Below, one piece after another: positions 1 to 4,604 of a DNA stretch of 5,336 nucleotides; position 1 is the stretch's first letter, and the number at the start of each line of letters is the position of its first letter. The DNA comes from DATDYQ01 sp035288965 (GTDB taxonomy: Archaea > Nanobdellota > Nanobdellia > SCGC-AAA011-G17 > JAGVZF01). The stretch spans positions 1 through 5,336 of the forward strand of contig DATDYQ010000100.1 of assembly GCA_035288965.1 (NCBI GenBank). Direction: 5' to 3'. Below the pieces are notes generated by a model. The model was given only the letters and a program-made list of their open reading frames with translations, did no database searches and was not told the origin of the DNA. The translations under genes and the position numbers were made by a program.

Positions 1-30
1 ATAGATATTTAAATATTATTAATTAGGAAC

Positions 31-40
31 ATTTATATGA
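31..40 (+). promoter_or_regulatory. TATA box of the HAD phosphatase gene
   Basis: The AT-rich element atttatatga is centred about 27 nt before the ATG at 62, the distance at which an archaeal TATA box would start transcription at or next to the start codon. A purine-rich stretch (aggaac) just upstream could be the BRE. No Shine-Dalgarno motif lies in the gap, so the mRNA is probably leaderless. This is read from sequence and spacing only. Confidence 0.55.
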
Positions 41-61
41 AAAACAATATTATTTATTAAA

Positions 62-595
62 ATGAAAAAAATTATATTTTTTGATGGTGATGGAACTTTA
101 TGGTATCCAAAAACTACAAAATATAAAAAAGAACCACATTGGATATACTTCAATTCTAAAACTTCAAAAAATCCAAATAAACACTTAATGCTAATTCCTA
201 CAGTACTGTTTACATTAAGAAGGTTAAAAAAACAGAAAATAATTTTAATTGTATTATCGACACATCCCCATCCACCAAAACAAGCCGATATATTGATTAA
301 AGGAAAAATAAAACATTTTAATCTGCATAATCTATTTGATGAGATTCATGCAACAAAGACTTATTATAAATCTAAAGGAGAAATAATGTTAAAAATATTA
401 AAAAGAAGAAACATATCAAAAAGTAAGGCGCTAATGGTTGGAGATCAATATTTATGGGATTATAAACCAGCCAAAGAAAATGGAATTGATGCGATATTAA
501 TTGAATCAGAATATATGAAAAATTTTCATAGTATAAAGGGAATTAAGACAATTAAAAAATTAAGAGACTTGTTAAAAATTATCAATAACTCTTAG
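62..595 (+). CDS. HAD-superfamily phosphatase (MDP-1-like)
   Basis: This 177-residue soluble protein carries the full set of haloacid dehalogenase (HAD) motifs. Motif I is DGDGTLW at residues 8-14 (Asp8 nucleophile, Asp10 general acid/base). Motif II is the serine or threonine of LSTHPHPP (Ser66/Thr67). Motif III is a lysine near 99-105. Motif IV is GDQYLWD at 127-133, with Asp128 and Asp133 as probable Mg2+ ligands. In the family these residues hydrolyse a phosphate monoester through an aspartyl-phosphate. The TLW after motif I and the short, cap-poor layout recall magnesium-dependent phosphatase-1 and histidinol-phosphatase-like members. The substrate cannot be read from sequence. The start is supported by a TATA box about 27 nt upstream; the ATG at 38 opens only a 7-codon frame. 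The last 14 bp overlap the convergent proS gene. The protein is very lysine/isoleucine rich, as expected at this base composition. Confidence 0.88.
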   Translation: MKKIIFFDGDGTLWYPKTTKYKKEPHWIYFNSKTSKNPNKHLMLIPTVLFTLRRLKKQKIILIVLSTHPHPPKQADILIKGKIKHFNLHNLFDEIHATKTYYKSKGEIMLKILKRRNISKSKALMVGDQYLWDYKPAKENGIDAILIESEYMKNFHSIKGIKTIKKLRDLLKIINNS

Positions 596-2015
596 CAAAA
601 TAAGCAACTTCTTTACTATCTTTCCCGCAATAAACACAACTTCCTCTTTTCTTCTCTTTGCTAAATGGAATACATATAGCTTTAACACCATTTAACTTGT
701 CTTTAACACTATCTTCACAATTAACATTCCCGCAATAGAAAGCAGCAGCTATTTTTTTATCATTAATTACATTCTCAAGTTCTTTCCAATTACTTGCTTC
801 TTTTATACTTTCATCTAAAAACTTCTTAGCCTTATTATACATATCATCTTGTATTTGTAATAATAATTCTTTAACTCTTTTCTTCAATTTATCAACTTTA
901 ACAGTTTCTTTAATATTATTATCTCTTCTTACCAAAACAACTTGCTTTTCTTTAACATCTCTTGGTCCAACTTCTATTCTTATTGGTATTCCTTTTAATT
1001 CCCACTCATTAAACTTCCACCCTGCACTATATCCATCTCTATCATCAAATATTGGATTAAATATTTTTAACATTTTAAATATTCTTTCACTTTCAACTAA
1101 AACTTCATCTTTCTCTTTCTCAAATATTATAGGAACAACAACTAATTTATTATAAGCAACATTAGGAGGTAAAACTAATCCTTTATCATCTCCATGTATC
1201 ATCACCATAGCTCCAATTAATCTAGTTGATATTCCCCAAGAATTCTGCCAAGGTACTTCTTCTTTCTCATCTTTGCTTAAAAATTTTATCCCAAAACTTT
1301 TAGCAAATCCCTGTCCAAGATTATGGCTAGTTCCACATTGCAGGCTTTTTCCATCCGGCATTAAAGATTCAATAGTCGTTGTATACAAGGCTCCTGCAAA
1401 TTTCTCTTTCTCAGTTTTCTTCCCTTTTATTAAAGGAATAGCCAATAATTCCTTACAAATATTTTCATATTCATCTAAAAATTTTAAAGTTTCTTTATCA
1501 CATTCTTTCTTAGTTTCATAAACACAATGTCCTTCCTGCCATAAAAACTCTCTTGTTCTTAAAAATAATCTAGTTGCTTTAGTTTCCCATCTCACAACAT
1601 TGGCCCATTGATTAATTCTCAAAGGTAAATCTCTCCAGCTTCTAACCCATTTTGAATAAGAATCATAGATTATAGTTTCGCTTGTTGGTCTTACAGCCAA
1701 TCTTTCTTCTCCTTCCTCTTTTTCTATCCAAGCAACTTCAGGAGTAAAACCTTCTGCATGTTCGCTTTCTTTCTTGAAAAAACTTTCTGGTATAAACAAA
1801 GGAAAATAAGCATTTCTCACTTTCAATTTCTTTAATCTTTCATTAAAATAATCTTGAATTGATTGCCATATAGAATATGCATTTGGTTTAATTATCATAC
1901 ATCCTTTTACAGGACTATAATCAGCTAATTCAGCTTTTAAAACAACTTGCTGATACCATTCAGAGAAATCTTCTGTTTTTTTAATAGTAATTCCCTGAGT
2001 CTTCTCATTTGCCAT
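582..2015 (-). CDS. proS: Prolyl-tRNA synthetase, archaeal/eukaryotic type
   Basis: This class II aminoacyl-tRNA synthetase (477 residues, normal for the archaeal type) charges tRNA-Pro with proline in the cytoplasm. The proline-site TSE motif lies in RPTSETIIY at 109-117. Motif 2 is RWE plus RLFLRTREFLWQEGH (142-163), and motif 3 is GISTRLIGAMVMIHGDD (261-277). The class IIa anticodon-binding domain spans roughly 285-390. A C-terminal zinc domain follows, with four cysteines at 428, 433, 460 and 463. The chain ends in Tyr477; in this ProRS type the C-terminal tyrosine is conserved and its carboxylate reaches toward the active site. The long insertion domain and editing module of bacterial ProRS are absent, which separates it from that type. 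The ATG at 2015 has a TATA box 26 nt upstream. The gene is divergent from the small gene at 2093 and convergent with the HAD gene, which it overlaps by 14 bp. All catalytic motifs are intact. Confidence 0.97.
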   Translation of the reverse strand: MANEKTQGITIKKTEDFSEWYQQVVLKAELADYSPVKGCMIIKPNAYSIWQSIQDYFNERLKKLKVRNAYFPLFIPESFFKKESEHAEGFTPEVAWIEKEEGEERLAVRPTSETIIYDSYSKWVRSWRDLPLRINQWANVVRWETKATRLFLRTREFLWQEGHCVYETKKECDKETLKFLDEYENICKELLAIPLIKGKKTEKEKFAGALYTTTIESLMPDGKSLQCGTSHNLGQGFAKSFGIKFLSKDEKEEVPWQNSWGISTRLIGAMVMIHGDDKGLVLPPNVAYNKLVVVPIIFEKEKDEVLVESERIFKMLKIFNPIFDDRDGYSAGWKFNEWELKGIPIRIEVGPRDVKEKQVVLVRRDNNIKETVKVDKLKKRVKELLLQIQDDMYNKAKKFLDESIKEASNWKELENVINDKKIAAAFYCGNVNCEDSVKDKLNGVKAICIPFSKEKKRGSCVYCGKDSKEVAYFAKSY

Positions 2016-2035
2016 GATTATTTCTTTATTATAGA

Positions 2036-2046
2036 ATTTATAAATA
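2036..2046 (-). promoter_or_regulatory. TATA box of proS
   Basis: On the minus strand this reads tatttataaat, centred about 26 nt before the proS ATG. It fits a leaderless archaeal promoter. It shares the 77-nt divergent gap with the TATA box at 2061-2070, but the two elements do not overlap. Confidence 0.6.
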
Positions 2047-2060
2047 TTACTAAAAGCAAA

Positions 2061-2070
2061 ATATTTAATA
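2061..2070 (+). promoter_or_regulatory. TATA box of the small antitoxin-like gene
   Basis: The element atatttaata is centred about 27 nt before the ATG at 2093, with an A-rich possible BRE (aaagcaaa) directly upstream. The spacing matches the other promoters in the window, which supports the small downstream frame as a real expressed gene. Confidence 0.5.
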
Positions 2071-2092
2071 ATCTAATCTAATTACTGAAATT

Positions 2093-2248
2093 ATGAAGTT
2101 TATAATAGATAATAAAATATTAAACAAATCAATAAAAGAAAAAATGGAATCTAAACTTAAACCAGAATTTATTGAAAAAATCAGGCAAATAGAAAAGCAA
2201 AAAAGTATTAGAATAAAAGACTTTGCAAAGAAATATGGATTAAGTTAA
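2093..2248 (+). CDS. Small antitoxin-like protein (51 aa)
   Basis: This short frame encodes a charged 51-residue protein with no membrane segment or signal peptide. The segment LKPEFIEKIRQIEKQKSIRI (about 22-41) followed by a short DFAKKYGL tail resembles, from memory of the family, the C-terminal toxin-binding part of small archaeal antitoxins (DUF2683-like) that pair with RelE/ParE-type toxins. The usual N-terminal ribbon-helix-helix DNA-binding part is not recognisable, so it is either a short antitoxin type or a truncated one. A TATA box about 27 nt upstream and a clean ATG-to-TAA frame argue that it is expressed. A possible relic of the partner toxin follows at 2242-2304, with no intact toxin gene. 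The existence of the gene is fairly well supported; the antitoxin role is an inference from a short motif. It could also be an unrelated small hypothetical protein. Confidence 0.6.
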   Translation: MKFIIDNKILNKSIKEKMESKLKPEFIEKIRQIEKQKSIRIKDFAKKYGLS

Positions 2249-2304
2249 GATTATATTATTATGATCATCACGATAATATCTATAAATGGAGACCTAAAGT
2301 TTAA
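2242..2304 (+). pseudogene. Possible remnant of a RelE-type toxin C-terminus
   Basis: In a frame other than that of the antitoxin-like gene, this stretch reads through to a stop as roughly YYYDHHDNIYKWRPKV. Many archaeal RelE/ParE-family toxins end in a His-His-Asp-x-x-Tyr segment, and this tail sits exactly where the toxin of an antitoxin-toxin pair would lie. The rest of such a toxin (about 70 residues) is missing: the frame is closed by a stop at 2209-2211 and has no usable start. The toxin may have been deleted, leaving an orphan antitoxin. The match is very short, so chance is a real alternative. Confidence 0.3.
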
Positions 2305-2318
2305 TTCAAAGAACATTA

Positions 2319-3569
2319 CTAAAGTCTTTTTCTAACTATTCCATTATAAATGTTTTTAATTGTTGGTTCATAATCTTCTTCATTAACTAATATGAGACAT
2401 GAAACATGACCTTCTTTCCAAGATATGCCCTTTGCCCTTACCGATAGCCTTAAAGCTAAATATGAATCATTTAAACTTACCTTTCCAGACAGGCTAACTA
2501 TAGAATGTCTTTTATCAGAGACCTCTCTTTTACCTAAAAGGATTTTAAGTTGTTTAACCTTATTTTCTAATATAATCTCATTTTCCTTATCATCTTTTTC
2601 TCCCGAATAATTAACAACGTAACTAACCTCATGCAAATCTTCATATTGTGTAATTTTATTTAATCCCACTTCTCCAATAGCTCTTCTGATTGGATCTTCT
2701 GCCCTCGGAACATCTTTAATTTTTCCTACATGAATTAATCTACAATTTTTTATTCCACTTACTATAATATGTTTTGTAGCTTCACTTCCAATTCTGGACA
2801 ATTTACCATCTAAGCCTTCTACAACCATTGGAATTCTTCTATCTTCTACAAATGCTACAGAATCAAAATGCAGGTTTCCAGATTCAGAAGCAGTTCTATA
2901 ATCTAAATAAGGAACAACATTTGGCTTTTCAACTATTTTTGGATTTGCTCCAAGTATTGCTACATCTTTTAAGATATAAATTCCTTTTGCATCAACACAA
3001 TTAGCAAGAAACGTAGCTGTAATATCGCTTCCATTTCTAGGAAGATGATCATCTTTACCATTAGAATCTAATGCTTCAAACCCACTAACAACAAGCATAT
3101 TATAACTTTCTAATATTCCAAAAGCATTTTTTCTAACATCTGGAATGCATCTTTCATCAATAATATTAGTTTCATTTTCTTTTCTTACTTTAATTCCAAG
3201 TTTTGTACTTCTAATTGCAATAACATTATGATATTGTTGTAAATATCTTGCAATTATGGGTAGCATCATTCTTTCACCTAAAGGTAAATTAAATTCTAAA
3301 AGACAACTATCTAATTCAGTTTCTAATCTTCCATCATTAACACCAAGTTGTTCAGCCAAAGATAAATGTTTTTCCTTCAAATATTTTCTAAAAGAAGAAT
3401 AATCTCTTTTTTCTGATTTTAATTCTCTATAAATTTCATCAGTAACATATTTCATAGCAGAAACAACTAAAACAGTTTTATCTTTACTTCTATTTAATCT
3501 CCTACCTAAAAATCTGATATTTTCAGCACTATCCATCATAGCACCACCAGCCTTGTAAACTTCTATCAT
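2319..3569 (-). CDS. Aspartokinase-like amino-acid kinase with ACT-like C-terminus
   Basis: This 416-residue cytosolic protein has the layout of aspartate kinase, which phosphorylates L-aspartate with ATP at the first step toward lysine, threonine and methionine. The N-terminal strand and lysine loop is VYKAGGAM (4-11; Lys6), where typical aspartokinases have KFGGSS. VVSAM at 35-39 matches the next strand, and LGERMMLP at 97-104 fits the substrate-side GE motif. PRNGSDITAT at 177-186 corresponds to the family's GRGGSDTTA. KDVAILGANPKIV at 201-213 corresponds to the nucleotide-binding TDVDGVxTxDPR region, and a GIPxxV-like strand is seen near 245-250. Residues ~265-410 are divergent but fit two ACT-like regulatory modules, the clearest starting near 355. 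The start has a TATA box 26 nt upstream. No lysine, threonine or methionine pathway gene is nearby, so the substrate and pathway are uncertain. The kinase fold is confident; true aspartokinase activity is less so. Confidence 0.82.
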   Translation of the reverse strand: MIEVYKAGGAMMDSAENIRFLGRRLNRSKDKTVLVVSAMKYVTDEIYRELKSEKRDYSSFRKYLKEKHLSLAEQLGVNDGRLETELDSCLLEFNLPLGERMMLPIIARYLQQYHNVIAIRSTKLGIKVRKENETNIIDERCIPDVRKNAFGILESYNMLVVSGFEALDSNGKDDHLPRNGSDITATFLANCVDAKGIYILKDVAILGANPKIVEKPNVVPYLDYRTASESGNLHFDSVAFVEDRRIPMVVEGLDGKLSRIGSEATKHIIVSGIKNCRLIHVGKIKDVPRAEDPIRRAIGEVGLNKITQYEDLHEVSYVVNYSGEKDDKENEIILENKVKQLKILLGKREVSDKRHSIVSLSGKVSLNDSYLALRLSVRAKGISWKEGHVSCLILVNEEDYEPTIKNIYNGIVRKRL

Positions 3570-3589
3570 ATTATTTTAATAACAGAAAA

Positions 3590-3599
3590 TTTAATAAAA
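3590..3599 (-). promoter_or_regulatory. TATA box of the aspartokinase-like gene
   Basis: On the minus strand this reads ttttattaaa, centred about 26 nt before the ATG at 3569. It lies between the 3' end of the tRNA gene and the kinase start, so the kinase has its own promoter although both genes run in the same direction. Confidence 0.5.
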
Positions 3600-3607
3600 C
3601 TTCTCAT

Positions 3608-3613
3608 AAAAAA
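3608..3613 (-). terminator. T-run at the 3' end of the tRNA gene
   Basis: Six consecutive T residues on the minus strand begin at the discriminator position and run out of the tRNA. Archaeal RNA polymerase terminates at such T-runs without needing a hairpin. Its position immediately after the acceptor stem, and before the next promoter, fits a terminator for the tRNA transcript. Confidence 0.5.
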
Positions 3614-3725
3614 GGGTCTGCCGGGATTTGAACCCGGGTCTTCTGGTCTCTCCTAGTTTGGCATTAAAGACAAACTTACAGTTTATCCGAAGCCAAATAT
3701 ACTATCCAGGCTATACTACAGACCC
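3613..3725 (-). tRNA. tRNA-Arg (anticodon UCG) with intron
   Basis: The minus strand folds into a complete cloverleaf once a 39-nt intron is removed. The acceptor stem is GGGTCTG/CAGACCC, seven Watson-Crick pairs. The D-arm is GTAT/GTAT around AGCCTGGATA, which carries the invariant GG and A20, an arginine identity base. The anticodon stem is TTTGG/CCAGA (one G-U) and the spliced loop is CTTCGGA with anticodon TCG. The variable loop has 4 nt, and the T-arm is CCGGG/CCCGG around TTCAAAT. The anticodon reads CGA; C35 and G36 agree with arginine. The discriminator is U73 and CCA is not encoded, so it must be added by the tRNA nucleotidyltransferase. The TATA box centred near 3749 and the T-run at the 3' end complete the unit. 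Reading CCAAA at 3660-3656 as the 3' anticodon strand would force a long variable arm, not allowed for Arg. Confidence 0.92.
3648..3686 (-). other. Bulge-helix-bulge intron in tRNA-Arg
   Basis: The intron sits at the canonical archaeal site between positions 37 and 38. Positions 32-35 (CTTC) can pair with GGAG at 3653-3650 inside the intron, giving the four-pair central helix (one U-G). The flanking 3-nt bulges are G36 G37 plus A at the 5' site, and A G plus A38 at the 3' site, as the tRNA splicing endonuclease requires. The distal helix is less regular: AGTTTG (3676-3671) can pair with CAAACT (3660-3655), leaving extra unpaired bases on the 5' side. Because the first intron base and base 38 are both A, shifting both cuts by one gives the same mature tRNA. 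Confidence 0.82.
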
Positions 3726-3743
3726 AATTTAACTATTTTTTAC

Positions 3744-3754
3744 TTATATAAAAA
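3744..3754 (-). promoter_or_regulatory. TATA box of tRNA-Arg
   Basis: On the minus strand this reads tttttatataa, centred about 24 nt before the first base of the tRNA. It is the expected position for transcription starting at or very near the mature 5' end. Confidence 0.6.
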
Positions 3755-3790
3755 CCTAATCAAAATATTAAAATTAATCAACAGAAAGAT

Positions 3791-3797
3791 TTATATA
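3791..3797 (+). promoter_or_regulatory. TATA box of the gene at 3820
   Basis: The strong element ttatata, within agatttatatacc, is centred 26 nt before the ATG at 3820 but only about 14 nt before the in-frame GTG at 3808. Compared with the other promoters of the window, this spacing selects the ATG at 3820 as the start. Confidence 0.6.
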
Positions 3798-3819
3798 CCA
3801 CTTTTAAGTGATTTTAATC

Positions 3820-4506
3820 ATGAAGACCACATTAGATCGATTAGAAGACAAAACAGATTACTGGTCAATCTCTCCTGTGACAATGAATATACATCCAGTT
3901 GTAGATGGAGTTTACTTAATAAAATGGTATAAAGAACTTTTTTCACCAAGAACTATAGACGGGCATGCCGAACATAGAAATCAAGTTTTAACAACAAATG
4001 AACCTTATGCTTCAGACTCTCCATCATCGTTTGCAGTATTTAAAACACTTTTCGATAATAAAGACAACCCAAAATATAAAGATTTAATAGAACAATTCAG
4101 AAAGCATATTCAATCTCAGCTAAGATTCTTTTGGAATTTAAAACCACTCTCAAAAATAACAAATAATCCTGTTGGATTTGCAGATGATGTTATTCACAAC
4201 TACAAGCAACCAGATGAATATATAGTACAGGCAAAAATTGTAGGAAAAGATAGAAGAATAACATCAATGTTAAATGATCCAGCATACAAGGCAGTTACAG
4301 GATTGGATGGAATAGAATTAGAGCAACTTGCCCAATGGATAAATCAAACTCCTATTTATATTTCCAGAATAAACAAAAAACCAGAAGAATCAATTGAATC
4401 TGCCATTGTGTTCGGTGCCAAATCCGATGGGTTCTACCTATTCTGTGGCAGGATGATCGAGGGCTATGGGCCAGCCTTCGGGATACGTGCACAAAAAATT
4501 TCTTAA
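3820..4506 (+). CDS. Uncharacterised protein, candidate DGR target
   Basis: I do not recognise this 228-residue protein. It has no signal peptide or membrane segment and looks cytosolic, with mixed charged and aromatic content. The N-terminal part (about 1-150) includes a probable helical stretch around KYKDLIEQFRKHIQ (83-96). A segment near LAQWINQTPIYISRINKKP (169-187) leads into a short C-terminal region, IVFGAKSDGFYLFCGRM to PAFGIRAQKIS (196-228). That final region is encoded by DNA very different in composition from the rest of the gene (see 4402-4491). Its layout, a strand, a short cysteine-containing variable-looking stretch and a closing G-x-R strand, recalls the end of C-type-lectin-fold proteins diversified by retroelements. 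The ATG at 3820 is preferred over GTG at 3808 from promoter spacing. The gene is divergent from tRNA-Arg and followed by a separately promoted permease. Function unknown. Confidence 0.8.
   Translation: MKTTLDRLEDKTDYWSISPVTMNIHPVVDGVYLIKWYKELFSPRTIDGHAEHRNQVLTTNEPYASDSPSSFAVFKTLFDNKDNPKYKDLIEQFRKHIQSQLRFFWNLKPLSKITNNPVGFADDVIHNYKQPDEYIVQAKIVGKDRRITSMLNDPAYKAVTGLDGIELEQLAQWINQTPIYISRINKKPEESIESAIVFGAKSDGFYLFCGRMIEGYGPAFGIRAQKIS
4402..4491 (+). other. GC-rich, A-poor 3' segment; candidate variable region
   Basis: Over 4401-4490 I count about 50 G/C in 90 bases (56%) and 15 A (17%); the preceding 80 bases have about 31% G/C and 45% A. The change lies inside one reading frame (residues 195-224) and returns to AT-rich sequence at the last codons. 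Many codons end in C or G (ttc, tac, ggc, atc, gcc, ggg), unlike the rest of the gene. Diversity-generating retroelements rewrite A positions of a template into any base, so AAC template codons become NNC codons such as ttc, tac, atc and ggc, in a ~90-130 bp region at a gene's 3' end. That matches what is seen here, but no template repeat or reverse transcriptase is in the window. Recombination or transfer of a foreign 3' segment is the alternative. Confidence 0.4.
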
Positions 4507-4543
4507 TAATAAAAACAAGCAGAAAGTAAATATACTAGTCTAA

Positions 4544-4559
4544 ATTTCTTTATTCCTTT
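4544..4559 (+). terminator. Pyrimidine-rich stretch, possible terminator
   Basis: A T-rich tract with short T-runs lies about 40 nt after the stop at 4506 and before the permease promoter. Archaeal termination uses T-rich tracts without hairpins, so it could end the transcript of the gene at 3820. The runs are only three T long, so support is weak. Confidence 0.25.
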
Positions 4560-4575
4560 CAAGTAATTTAAAAAC

Positions 4576-4583
4576 TTTATATA
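4576..4583 (+). promoter_or_regulatory. TATA box of the permease gene
   Basis: The element tttatata is centred about 25 nt before the ATG at 4605, with A-rich sequence upstream that may serve as BRE. An ATG at 4592 opens only a 6-codon frame and is too close to the TATA box, so 4605 is the start. Confidence 0.6.
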
Positions 4584-4604
4584 ACTTCAAAATGATTTAT
4601 CCTT

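Noticed and set aside
1273..1521. 82-codon open frame on the plus strand
   Set aside because: It lies wholly antisense inside proS, which has all its motifs intact. It has no promoter and looks like a shadow frame.
2261..2268. Palindrome atgatcat as a possible operator
   Set aside because: It is only 8 bp in AT-rich DNA, lies downstream of the small gene rather than at a promoter, and is expected by chance.
2425..2610. 61-codon open frame on the plus strand
   Set aside because: It is antisense inside the kinase gene, with no TATA element at the right distance and no family resemblance.
3687..3692. Reading the anticodon as CGG (proline) by shifting one base
   Set aside because: It breaks the D-arm to anticodon-stem spacing and needs GCCAA as partner strand, giving an over-long variable loop. 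The bulge-helix-bulge also fits TCG.
3656..3697. Reading the tRNA without a long intron, or as a class II tRNA, using TTTGG with CCAAA as the anticodon stem
   Set aside because: It would leave a 19-nt variable region on a tRNA whose anticodon is not Leu or Ser. Pairing with CCAGA gives a normal cloverleaf and a proper bulge-helix-bulge.
3808..3819. Four-codon N-terminal extension from GTG for the gene at 3820
   Set aside because: The TATA box would be only about 14 nt from the GTG, against about 26 nt from the ATG at 3820, the spacing seen at every other gene.
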